Assembly (NCBI RefSeq): GCF_030296755.1
Contig: NZ_AP027741.1
Span: forward strand, 124,001 to 188,000
Direction of reading: 5' to 3'
DNA from: Methylophaga marina
GTDB taxonomy: Bacteria; Pseudomonadota; Gammaproteobacteria; Nitrosococcales; Methylophagaceae
Length of the DNA: 64,000 nucleotides
Shown: one piece after another, positions 44,755-53,201 of the stretch
Numbering within the stretch: position 1 is the first letter of the stretch
Layout: the number at the start of each line of letters is the position of its first letter
Made by a program: the position numbers and the translations under genes
The notes under the pieces: model-generated
Told to the model about the DNA's origin: nothing
What the model saw: only the letters and a program-made list of their open reading frames with translations
Database searches by the model: none

Positions 44755-45768
44755 ATGACATTATCATCAAACGTTATAAAACAGTGTGCCTTGTTATCCA
44801 GTTTGGCTTTGTTTTCTTTGTCCTCAGCGATGGCTGACGACCACACTAATAAACCTGTCGTTGAACAATTGGTCGATACCTTAAGCACCATTGCGGGACC
44901 ACATCCAGGTATTCGAAAAAATCATGCGAAAGGCATTGTTGTCTCAGGTGAATTCATTCCCAGCCCCGATGCCGCAACAGTGACTAACGCAGTCCATTTT
45001 GAGTCTCCTGCCACGCCTGTGACAGTCCGTTTTTCTAATACCACTGGCATTCCCGATATTGCTGATAATAATCCCAGTTCCTTTCCAAAAGGGATCGCCA
45101 TACGCTTTCATCTTCAGGAGGATACGTATACCGACATCGTCAGTATCTCTGTCAGTCGCTTCCCGGTTGCCACCCCCGAAGATTTTTTAGGTCTATTAAA
45201 TGCGGTAGCCACTTCTGGGCCTGATGCCGCCACACCTAAACCCATCACACAATTTCTTGCCAGCCACCCTGCCGCTAAAACATTTGTAGAAACACCAAAA
45301 CCCGCTCCAGTGAGTTTTGCTACGCAACCGTTTTATGGCGTAAACGCATTTAAATTTACCAATAAAGACGGTGAGGTTAGATATGGTCGTTATCAAATAA
45401 TTCCTGTGAATGGCCAAGAGTATTTAACTGATGAACAACGCGCTGCGGCTGGCAAAGATTACCTGTTTGAAGAACTCCCCAGACGCCTACAACAAAGTCA
45501 GGTTGAATTCGCGCTGGGACTACAGATAGCGGATAAAGACGACGCATTGAATGATCCGACTGTCGTTTGGCCGGAAACTCGCCAAATTATTAAGTTAGGG
45601 ACCATAAGCCTGGACACGGTTGATGACAATGGTAAGCAATTTGCTAAACAAACCATGTTTAATCCGCTCGCTCTGACTGATGGTATTGAAGCCAGCGATG
45701 ACCCTATTTTGCTTGCCCGACCGTCGGCCTATGCGATTAGCTTTGGTCGTCGAATTTCTGGTCAATAA
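44755..45768 (+). CDS. Exported catalase-family peroxidase (SrpA-like)
   Basis: The start at 44755 has AGGGGA upstream and gives 337 residues with a signal peptide (ALFSLSSAMA). Catalase-fold motifs include KNHAKGIVVSGEF (distal His), TVRFSNTTGIPD, FPKGIAIRFHL and, near the end, RPSAYAISFGRR, which holds the haem-ligand Tyr. Such short catalase relatives, about 320-350 residues, are periplasmic haem peroxidases and lack the NADPH-binding part. It is a single gene that ends at a shared terminator with the Fae-like gene. Confidence 0.9.
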   Translation: MTLSSNVIKQCALLSSLALFSLSSAMADDHTNKPVVEQLVDTLSTIAGPHPGIRKNHAKGIVVSGEFIPSPDAATVTNAVHFESPATPVTVRFSNTTGIPDIADNNPSSFPKGIAIRFHLQEDTYTDIVSISVSRFPVATPEDFLGLLNAVATSGPDAATPKPITQFLASHPAAKTFVETPKPAPVSFATQPFYGVNAFKFTNKDGEVRYGRYQIIPVNGQEYLTDEQRAAAGKDYLFEELPRRLQQSQVEFALGLQIADKDDALNDPTVVWPETRQIIKLGTISLDTVDDNGKQFAKQTMFNPLALTDGIEASDDPILLARPSAYAISFGRRISGQ

Positions 45769-45791
45769 AAAGGAACGGTTTTAAAAACAAA

Positions 45792-45815
45792 AAAGCCAGA
45801 CATAAGTCTGGCTTT
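45792..45815. terminator. Bidirectional terminator between catalase-like and Fae-like genes
   Basis: AAAGCCAGAC and GTCTGGCTTT form a ten-base-pair stem with a four-base loop, with A-rich and T-rich flanks on both sides. The two genes converge here. Confidence 0.88.
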
Positions 45816-45835
45816 CTTATTTTGCGCTCGGGTTC

Positions 45836-46387
45836 TTACCACTGAGACTCACCTGTTTCTGGGTCATACATCTCATGATGAATGCTGTTGCGGTTAGCAA
45901 TCAATTCATCAATTGTCGGTGAACCTGACATCGCACGTTTAATCGCTAACTTCATCGCTTCATAATTGGTGCGGTATAAATCTTTACGATCCACATCTGG
46001 ATTAGCTGCAGCATCGGGGGCAATCCAGATCATGGCGACAATACATAACTCGTCTGCATGCTCTTTAGGAATCACACCTTCAATCACGCTATCTAACACC
46101 GCATCGGCTACCGCTGATTGAACCGGGCCACCAAACAACTCAACATATGCACTGGATTTAATGGTGACTTTAGGCACAATCATGGTGGCTGGTTTGACTT
46201 GTTGATTGGTTGCACGAATCGCAAACATGCGCGTGTGCCCTTCTGTTTGTCCCATTAAATTTGCAAAGGCATGACCTGCTGGTCCTTTAACGCTACCAAT
46301 CAAAATTTCAGGCATCGCATCGGTGCCTTGGTCTTCACTGGCAAAAACGGTGGCTTCTGCGGTTTTAAACCATACTGGTTCTGACAT
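45836..46387 (-). CDS. Formaldehyde-activating enzyme (Fae) homologue, divergent
   Basis: The 183-residue protein aligns along its full length with Fae: PEILIGSVKGPAGHAFANL, KPATMIVPKVTIKSS, FGGPVQSAVADAVLDSV and RTNYEAMKLAIKRAMSG all have close counterparts. Fae condenses formaldehyde with tetrahydromethanopterin in methylotrophs. Canonical Fae has His in the VAHIDLIIG segment, which is thought to act in catalysis; here the matching positions read AMPEILIG, so that His is missing. It is therefore probably a paralogue (Fae2/Fae3-like) with altered activity or a formaldehyde-binding role. A good GGAG precedes the start. Confidence 0.87.
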   Translation of the reverse strand: MSEPVWFKTAEATVFASEDQGTDAMPEILIGSVKGPAGHAFANLMGQTEGHTRMFAIRATNQQVKPATMIVPKVTIKSSAYVELFGGPVQSAVADAVLDSVIEGVIPKEHADELCIVAMIWIAPDAAANPDVDRKDLYRTNYEAMKLAIKRAMSGSPTIDELIANRNSIHHEMYDPETGESQW

Positions 46388-46483
46388 GTTGTTAACTCCG
46401 TTGATGATAATTTGTGCGCCATTTTAGGCTGATGCCAGAACAAGCCACAAGCGTTTTTTAAGGCTTGAGTCACATAATAGAAT

Positions 46484-46514
46484 AAGCCTGTTCAAAAACA
46501 TGCTGAACAGGCTT
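46484..46514 (-). terminator. Hairpin after the alcohol dehydrogenase gene
   Basis: AAGCCTGTTC and GAACAGGCTT form a perfect ten-base-pair stem 30 bases past the stop. The T run on the minus strand is weak (ATTCTATT). Confidence 0.6.
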
Positions 46515-46544
46515 GTTGCAACGACGGTGAATGATTCGACTGAG

Positions 46545-47543
46545 TTAATATTCCAATACAATCCGATAACGCACATCGCCTTTCCGAAGCTTGTCGATGG
46601 CTTCATTAATTTGTTCAAACGGATAACGTTCAATGACCGGTTTCACACCATGACGTTGAGCAAATTCCAGCATCATATTGCTGGTTTGCATACTGCCAGT
46701 ATCCGAGCCAGACACACTACGCTGCGCTTCAGTAAGATTAAACACCCTCAAATCCAATGGTTCGAGTGTGGCCCCCACAAAATGCAGTCGGCCTTTGGGT
46801 TTTAATTTACTGAGATATAAATTCCAGTCTAATTTCACATTCACTGTCGATAAAATCATATCGAATTTTCTGGGTAGTAAAGCCATTGCTGTCTCATCAC
46901 GTGAATCCACACTGAAATGCGCCCCCATAGCCAGTGCTTCCTGCAATTTATTCTCGCTGGTAAATGCGGTAACTTCACAGCCCCAGGCATTGAGAAACTG
47001 CAAGGCAATATGACCCAGCCCACCGATGCCAATCACAGCGACTTTATCTGTGGGTTTAATACCAAATTGAACCAGTGGGTTAAATACAGTAACACCACCA
47101 CACAATAATGGTCCGACTGATTCCAGAACCATGTTTTCAGGTAATGCAATGACACTATTCGCATTGGCTCTGACCTTATCTGCAAAGCCACCATGATGGC
47201 TGACAACCGTTCCAGTGAGGTCAGCACACAAGTTTTCATCGCCGTTATGACATTGTTCACAAGACTCACAGTAATCAGCATACCAACCTAAGCCCACGAT
47301 TTGACCAACGTGAAACTGGGTAACAGCTTTACCGATTTGATTGATAACGCCCACAACTTCATGTCCCGCCACTAATGGATAAGAAGACATACCCCAATCA
47401 TTATCAATCATGCTGATATCACTGTGACAAATACCACAATATTTCACTGTAATTTCGACTTCGTTCTTGCCTAATTCACCTGGATCAAATGTATATGGAG
47501 TGAGCTTCTCACCGGGGTTCATTGCAGCATAAGCATTAATCAT
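46545..47543 (-). CDS. Zinc-dependent alcohol dehydrogenase (YahK/cinnamyl-alcohol-dehydrogenase-like)
   Basis: The 332-residue protein has a catalytic zinc site (YCGICHSDI, AGHEVVGVI), four structural zinc cysteines (CESCEQCHNGDENLC) and an NAD(P)-binding motif IGIGGLGHIALQF. This matches the YahK/AdhC-type group, which reduces aldehydes with NADPH. It is in a region with a Fae-like gene, so a role in aldehyde handling is plausible. It is a single gene, convergent with none, and probably has its own promoter in the 180 bases before the start. Confidence 0.92.
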   Translation of the reverse strand: MINAYAAMNPGEKLTPYTFDPGELGKNEVEITVKYCGICHSDISMIDNDWGMSSYPLVAGHEVVGVINQIGKAVTQFHVGQIVGLGWYADYCESCEQCHNGDENLCADLTGTVVSHHGGFADKVRANANSVIALPENMVLESVGPLLCGGVTVFNPLVQFGIKPTDKVAVIGIGGLGHIALQFLNAWGCEVTAFTSENKLQEALAMGAHFSVDSRDETAMALLPRKFDMILSTVNVKLDWNLYLSKLKPKGRLHFVGATLEPLDLRVFNLTEAQRSVSGSDTGSMQTSNMMLEFAQRHGVKPVIERYPFEQINEAIDKLRKGDVRYRIVLEY

Positions 47544-47660
47544 TACTGGATCCTTTACTAAAACGTCATAATACAGCGTTATATTTTAAAAAATTATGGG
47601 GAAAAACTTATCCCAGAATGGCAATATTTAGTGGACTATTCAATTTTCGTTAACTTAGAT

Positions 47661-47687
47661 TAAACCTACAGAAAATTGAGCCGATAG
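47661..47687 (+). promoter_or_regulatory. Predicted sigma-28 (FliA) promoter
   Basis: TAAACCTA at 47661-47668 and GCCGATAG at 47680-47687 are separated by 11 bases, close to the FliA consensus TAAAGTTT-N11-GCCGATAA. It lies 38 bases before the chemoreceptor start, which is the expected regulon. Confidence 0.85.
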
Positions 47688-47724
47688 CATTGATAGCTCG
47701 GACGTAAACTTAGGTAAAAAAACA

Positions 47725-49341
47725 ATGAATCTAAACCTGCAAAGCATCAGAACAAAAAGCTCTATACCCGTCGTGGTTATGGGGCTCACAATTATTGTCG
47801 TGATTGCCCTATTTTTATGGATGATGGCGAAACAAAACCACGCCATTGAACTACAAACTGAATTATTCATGCCTGCCAATGAAAAGATATTAAATGCAGA
47901 TAGAGACTTACATCAGGCTAAAATCGCTGCGATAAATGTGATGGCCAATCGTGGTAATCGTGATGAAGAAGTCGCGGTATGGCAGGAAAATGCCAAACAG
48001 GCGTATGAACGCTATGAACAGTTTCTAGACTATGTACAGATTTATCCCGATGTGGCGGCAGGTAGAGACGCATTTGAAGCAGCCTACAATCAATGGATGA
48101 TAGCCGCTGAGAAAATGGTGAATGACACCAATTCATCTAACGAGCGTCAGCTCGCTCAGCAAGAAGAAGAAACATTCCAAAGCCTACGCTCTATTTTAGA
48201 TAAAAAGGGTGAGGTCTTACTCAATAAATTTGACGCTTTAGATGCTCAGCTGAAAAGCGAGTTAAAACGCAGTATGAGCATAACCATCATCGTTGTGTTA
48301 GCGATTATTATTGTCGCGCTCTACTTCAGTTACACCGTGCCGAAAAGACTCACTTCGGATATCAACGATCTTATCAAACGCATTGATATGATTGCCTCAG
48401 GTGATGGTGACCTCACAGCCAGACTTGATGTCAGTTCCAAAGATGAGTTTGGTGAGCTCGCCAAGTCATTCAACCGATTTGTTGAGAAGTTACAGGACTT
48501 AATTAAATCGACCTTAGATAATGTTCAAGGGCTCAGCTCTCTGACAGTACAATTAGCTGATTCGTCAAATAAAACAAAAAGTATCAATGAAACCTTAAAT
48601 TTATCAACTGAGTCGATTGTCAGTGCCGTACATGAAATGACATTGGCGAATAAAGAAATGTCGAATGTGGCCACCAACTCAGCCTCAGAAGCCGATCAAA
48701 CGTCACAACTCGCCGCAAAAGGCATACATGTTGTTGAAGAATCCAATAAATGTATCTCAGAACTGATTAAAGATATGGATACCGTTCTCAACTGTTCAGA
48801 GCAGTTGGAGCAAAACTCCACTAGTATTCTCTCGGTGCTGGAAGTCATCAGTTCAGTGGCAGAACAAACCAATCTATTGGCACTGAATGCCGCTATTGAA
48901 GCTGCTCGTGCCGGAGATCATGGTCGCGGGTTTGCCGTCGTTGCTGATGAAGTTCGTTCACTAGCTACCAGAACGCAGCAGAGCACAGACGATATCAGCC
49001 AGATTATCAGTCAACTGCAAAGCTCTGTCAGTCAATCCTCAACGGCAATTACTCAAGGGAAAACCGACGTCGATAAAACAGCCAATACGTTCCAGGAAGC
49101 CTCTTCCGTGTTTGATGAAATCAGATCATCATCACGCCGCGTAAACGACATGGCGATTCAAACAGCTGCCGCTACAGAAGAGCAAACGGCTGTAGCTGAA
49201 GATATCAGTAAAAACCTGCATGGTTTAAACCAGCAGACTGAGTCAGCTCAACAAGTGTCTAAAACAGGTGATGAGATTTCGAAAAAAATCACCAATTTCT
49301 CAGAAAACATGATGAACTTGATGGGCCGTTTCAAAGTGTAA
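47725..49341 (+). CDS. Methyl-accepting chemotaxis protein
   Basis: The 538-residue protein has a first membrane helix (about 17-37), a four-helix-bundle-like periplasmic domain (about 40-185), a second helix ([19 protein letters not shown]), a HAMP domain ([18 protein letters not shown]) and a long cytosolic coiled coil with the conserved hairpin tip [20 protein letters not shown]. The C-terminus has no methylation-enzyme tether pentapeptide. The ligand is unknown. A sigma-28 promoter in front ties it to flagellar gene control, and a strong terminator follows. Confidence 0.95.
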   Translation: MNLNLQSIRTKSSIPVVVMGLTIIVVIALFLWMMAKQNHAIELQTELFMPANEKILNADRDLHQAKIAAINVMANRGNRDEEVAVWQENAKQAYERYEQFLDYVQIYPDVAAGRDAFEAAYNQWMIAAEKMVNDTNSSNERQLAQQEEETFQSLRSILDKKGEVLLNKFDALDAQLKSELKRSMSITIIVVLAIIIVALYFSYTVPKRLTSDINDLIKRIDMIASGDGDLTARLDVSSKDEFGELAKSFNRFVEKLQDLIKSTLDNVQGLSSLTVQLADSSNKTKSINETLNLSTESIVSAVHEMTLANKEMSNVATNSASEADQTSQLAAKGIHVVEESNKCISELIKDMDTVLNCSEQLEQNSTSILSVLEVISSVAEQTNLLALNAAIEAARAGDHGRGFAVVADEVRSLATRTQQSTDDISQIISQLQSSVSQSSTAITQGKTDVDKTANTFQEASSVFDEIRSSSRRVNDMAIQTAAATEEQTAVAEDISKNLHGLNQQTESAQQVSKTGDEISKKITNFSENMMNLMGRFKV

Positions 49342-49349
49342 GACCTCAC

Positions 49350-49387
49350 AAAAAAAGAACCAGATCATCATGATCTGGTTCTTTTTT
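49350..49387. terminator. Bidirectional terminator
   Basis: AAGAACCAGATCA and TGATCTGGTTCTT form a 13-base-pair stem with a tiny loop, with A and T runs on the two sides. It serves both the chemoreceptor gene and the convergent RMD1-family gene, whose stop it overlaps. Confidence 0.93.
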
Positions 49388-50165
49388 AATGCAGAAATAA
49401 GAGAATTTCCAGTGCAATCAGGATAATGATAATCCATTCCAGCGTAGAAGAATGTTTGTGGTTCTGTTCATTAGCCAGCATATCCAAAAGCTCATGAATA
49501 CTTTCCAGCTTCTTATTCAACACATTAATCCGTGCCACCACATCCAGATAGCGTGAAACGATGGTATACAAAGGTTCAAGCTCAGGATAATCCCAGAAAA
49601 ACTCTGGCGTATCCAGCAGACTATAGTTCAGCAAAATATCACCACGTGCACCAAACAACACACCCCGCGATTTCGCTATAGCTTTTCTGCTCATGGCCAC
49701 TTTTCCTGTTTTGGCTAATGAGACAGGAATATGGGCATGAGCCTGAATCACTTCCTGTGCCAGTCGTTCAAATTCGGCCAGCTTCACGGATTGTGCTAAA
49801 GCGTGCGACACCGCTAACCTCTCCATGCTGTCCTGATTGGCAAAGCTGATTTTATCAGCATGCATTTTGATGGTGTCGGTATGGCTATCAAACGTATACT
49901 GCTCAAAATCTGGTACTATTTTGCTATCTAAAACAAATGTTTGAATTTTAGTCAGCAAGGATTGTTTGGTATTTTCAGTCACGCCCCAGAAAACGACAAC
50001 GCCATAATCAAACAGAAAAGCCTCGCCGGAGTCGAGTTCCAGTTGCATGGCATCGTGCATGCGTATGAAGCGATCATTCTCTTTGAGAAAATGCTCTAAA
50101 TCGGGCAACACAAATGAACGTCCAATCGCTAACGATTCAATCGATGCTGTGGCAAATTGTGTCAT
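49386..50165 (-). CDS. RMD1/YagE (DUF155) family protein
   Basis: The 259-residue protein has the DUF155 features: FLFDYGVVVFWGVTE, LAVSHALAQSVKLAEFE, KGRGV-like KSRGVLFGARGDILL, TPEFFWDYPELEPLY and a C-terminal membrane helix (IIIILIALEILLFL). In yeast relatives of this family act in mitochondria; the bacterial function is not known. It is a single gene. The tail anchor suggests that it faces the cytosol from the inner membrane. Confidence 0.9.
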   Translation of the reverse strand: MTQFATASIESLAIGRSFVLPDLEHFLKENDRFIRMHDAMQLELDSGEAFLFDYGVVVFWGVTENTKQSLLTKIQTFVLDSKIVPDFEQYTFDSHTDTIKMHADKISFANQDSMERLAVSHALAQSVKLAEFERLAQEVIQAHAHIPVSLAKTGKVAMSRKAIAKSRGVLFGARGDILLNYSLLDTPEFFWDYPELEPLYTIVSRYLDVVARINVLNKKLESIHELLDMLANEQNHKHSSTLEWIIIILIALEILLFLH

Positions 50166-50250
50166 CTTGTACCCCTCAAAAAGTGTTGGCGTACTCTACG
50201 CCGAAACGATTGATTTGGGTAGTAAAAACTGTGTTCAAAGACATAAAAAT

Positions 50251-51327
50251 TTACATAGTGATAGCGACCTTTAACACCCCATCACGTTGATGTGAAAATA
50301 AGTCATAAGCCTCAACGATATCATCCAGTTTATAACGGTGTGTCACCATGTCCTGCAGATTGACTCGACTGGACTCAATGACACTCATTAAGCGCCGCAT
50401 ACGTTCTTTGCCACCCGGACATAAACTGGTGATAATTTTGTGATCCCCAAGACCGGCACTAAAAGCATCAAGTGGAATAGTTAAGTCGCTTGAATACACA
50501 CCTAAGCTAGATAGTGTGCCCCCCGGTTTTAAAACCCTTAACGCCGACTCAAAGGTTTGCTGTGTTCCCAATGCTTCAATCACCGCATCCACACCGCGAC
50601 CTCCTGTGATTTTCATGATTTCCTGGATAACATCCACTTGACGGTAATCGAGTGTGATATCTGCACCTAACTGTCTAGCATAGGCCAGACGTTCATCAAT
50701 GCCATCAATGGCAATAATCAGACTGGCCCCTTTTAATCTGGCGCCAGCTGTCGCACATAAGCCAATCGGCCCTTGAGCAAATATGGCCACAATATCACCA
50801 ATCTTAATATTGGCTGACTCAGCACCGGCAAAACCGGTAGACATAATGTCAGGACACATTAATACCTGTTCGTCACTCAAGCCATCCGGTACGGGAGCTA
50901 GATTGGCTTGAGCATCCGGTACGACTAAAAATTCAGCCTGTGCACCATCTATCGTATTGCCAAAACGCCAGCCGCCCATGGGCTTATAACCATGATGATG
51001 ACACCCACCGTCTTGTGCTGGCAGGCCATCCTGACAGGCATAGGAATAGAAGCTTGGACATATTGCGCCAGCAATCACGCGCTGTCCTTCTTCATAACCT
51101 TGTACATTTTTGCCCAGCTTTTCGATTGTGCCGACAGGTTCATGGCCAATCGTTAAGCCTTGTTCAACTGGATATTCACCTTTAAGAATATGGACGTCCG
51201 TACCACAAATTGTGGTGGTTGTTATACGTATCAAAGCATCGTTATCACCAATATCTGGTATCGGCTTTTCAACGATTTCAATTCGTCCTTTTTCAATAAA
51301 GGCGGCTGCTTTCATCTTGCCAGACAT
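50251..51327 (-). CDS. Zinc-dependent secondary-alcohol dehydrogenase-like protein
   Basis: The 358-residue medium-chain dehydrogenase has the catalytic zinc residues TICGTDVH and GHEPVGTIE, the coenzyme motif FAQGPIGLCATAGARLKGA and an Asp at the end of strand two (AIDGIDERL). The structural zinc cysteine cluster is not standard: the segment CPSFYSYACQDGLPAQDGGC has fewer and differently spaced Cys, as in isopropanol dehydrogenases and threonine-dehydrogenase-like enzymes. Substrate may be isopropanol, another alcohol or formaldehyde-related; context gives no decision. It is a single gene. Confidence 0.88.
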   Translation of the reverse strand: MSGKMKAAAFIEKGRIEIVEKPIPDIGDNDALIRITTTTICGTDVHILKGEYPVEQGLTIGHEPVGTIEKLGKNVQGYEEGQRVIAGAICPSFYSYACQDGLPAQDGGCHHHGYKPMGGWRFGNTIDGAQAEFLVVPDAQANLAPVPDGLSDEQVLMCPDIMSTGFAGAESANIKIGDIVAIFAQGPIGLCATAGARLKGASLIIAIDGIDERLAYARQLGADITLDYRQVDVIQEIMKITGGRGVDAVIEALGTQQTFESALRVLKPGGTLSSLGVYSSDLTIPLDAFSAGLGDHKIITSLCPGGKERMRRLMSVIESSRVNLQDMVTHRYKLDDIVEAYDLFSHQRDGVLKVAITM

Positions 51328-51562
51328 ATCGACGCTCCTTACATAAGTTGTTCTAAGCTTAGCTATGAGTTATGACATTATCACTATCATCAACAACGTG
51401 TTATGACCTGGATCAAGCTAATGAATGTTCGCGTAAACCGTCTCAATAAAGCACCTGACTGACCTACATCAATGTGCATCTATATCCTGTTTTAGAATAG
51501 GTCTACATAGAAAAGCCTCAATAGTGACGCTAAGCAATAATTACGTTACTGAACCTAACATC

Positions 51563-52024
51563 ATGAAAAAAAGGACTTAATCACATTAGCACGTGGCAAA
51601 TCATTGGCTTTGTCTTCTTTAGTATTGTGCTTAATCAGCCAGCGCTAGCACAAAATAACTTATCTAAAAAACCAGTTATTCCTGACTCGATTGTCGGTAA
51701 GTACCTGATCTATAAAAGTGGCTCTGTTACCTCTTTTGCACAGAAGAAAACATGGTTAATCACCTATAAAGATGAATTTTATGTGTATAGCCGGAAAGGG
51801 ACTTCAGGCACCAGTGCCAGAGAGACATACAATTGTCGTGTTATGTTGACCATGAGCGACAAACGTTAGCTAACTTGATATCGAAAAACCGTATCTATAA
51901 ATGCTGTCGTGGTGACATTCTCAAACCGCCGGTAGATTATGCTATTCAAGCGATTAAAGATTCTAAAACAGGCTTGTTTTACACCGATCGTTGTACTGTC
52001 AAACAAAAATGTGTGATTTGGTGA
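51563..52024 (+). pseudogene. Small secreted Cys-containing protein, apparently frameshifted
   Basis: From ATG 51563 a run of seven A leads quickly to a stop; with six A the gene would begin MKKGLNHISTWQIIGFVFF and have a signal peptide ending in NQPALA before QNNLSKKP. The frame then ends after SARETYNCRVMLTMSDKR, while another frame continues to 52024 with DHERQTLANLISKNRIYKCC and ends CTVKQKCVIW. Both parts look like one exported protein of about 150 residues with several cysteines. No family is recognised. It could be a decaying gene or two sequence errors. Confidence 0.45.
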
Positions 52025-52259
52025 ATGTACACCACCATTCCAGTGATAATCGCTGTGCGACTGTGTGAAATATTTAAAAGGTTATGCCCCTGACTTTCTC
52101 GATATGTACTTATATTCGTCGAAGAATGCTGCATTTACTGACTCCCGTGGGAGATGATAAGCCAGTAGCATGACATATTTATTTGTCTCATTCGCACGTG
52201 AGTACACAGTAAGCGTCGCTTTTTCCCTCGCTGAAATTAGCGTTTTTAGCCTGTCTTAT

Positions 52260-53201
52260 TTATGCATCAACACCGTGACCACTTAATGTATGCAGTTTCG
52301 ACACAGCCAGTGAAGCAGCTGCGGTTCGGGTTTCAACACCAAGTTTCACAAAGACATGTTCCATATGTTTATTCACTGTACGAGGGCTGGTACCCAAGAT
52401 TTCACCAATACTTTTATCGGTTTTACCCAATATGACCCAATGCAACACTTCTGCTTCACGTTTAGTCAGATTAAACACCGCTTTTAGAGCTTCAACCTGC
52501 GCTGCTTCAGACTCTTCACGTAACAAAATAAGCCATTGTTCCTCATTACGGATATCTGCCGGCGTAAAAATTAAGCGTCCAGTAGGATGATTAATCATCA
52601 GTGGTCTTAAACGCTTTTTGCCGCCCTCACTTAGTTGCTGAATCCATTGTTGCAGTTGTTCAGCATGTTTACCTTCATCACTTTTATCATTGAGGTATTT
52701 ATCGACCAAATCACGAGCGAGCGGGGTTTGCCAGATGATTTTATCGGTGCCGGGCAGTACCGCAATCGCCGCCTGACCAAAAGCATCCAGCGCACCTTGG
52801 GTATGACTCATCATTCTTGAGTTTTTGAGATGGGTATTTAAGCGAGCAATGACTTCTATCGGGCTTAAAGGTTTGGTGACGTAATCAATACCGCCGGCAG
52901 AAAATCCGGCAACCACATCTTCTGACTCCGTTAATCCGGTCATGAAGATCACCGGTATATGACGTGTATTAATATCCTGTTTCAATCGACGACACACATC
53001 AAAGCCACCCAGCTCAGGCATCACCGCATCCAGTAACACAATATCCGGGTAGGCTTCATTACAAATACGAATCGCATCATTGCCATTATTTGCCACCAGT
53101 ACGGTGTAACCCGACTCGACAAGAGAAGCATGTAAAAGTGCTAATGTTTCAGGCGCATCATCGACCACTAGTACCACAGCATTTTGATTCGCTTCAGTCA
53201 T
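52260..53201 (-). CDS. Response regulator with LuxR-type DNA-binding domain
   Basis: The 313-residue protein has an N-terminal receiver (VVDDAPETL, DIVLLDAVMPELGGF with the phospho-accepting Asp, FMTGLTESE, YVTKPLSP), a middle PAS-like part (about 140-230) and a C-terminal LuxR helix-turn-helix (TKREAEVLHWVILGKTDKSI). It overlaps the end of the hybrid kinase gene by eight bases and is surely its partner. Likely targets, by position, are the urea-use genes upstream or the kinase operon itself. No further gene follows for more than 200 bases. Confidence 0.92.
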   Translation of the reverse strand: MTEANQNAVVLVVDDAPETLALLHASLVESGYTVLVANNGNDAIRICNEAYPDIVLLDAVMPELGGFDVCRRLKQDINTRHIPVIFMTGLTESEDVVAGFSAGGIDYVTKPLSPIEVIARLNTHLKNSRMMSHTQGALDAFGQAAIAVLPGTDKIIWQTPLARDLVDKYLNDKSDEGKHAEQLQQWIQQLSEGGKKRLRPLMINHPTGRLIFTPADIRNEEQWLILLREESEAAQVEALKAVFNLTKREAEVLHWVILGKTDKSIGEILGTSPRTVNKHMEHVFVKLGVETRTAAASLAVSKLHTLSGHGVDA

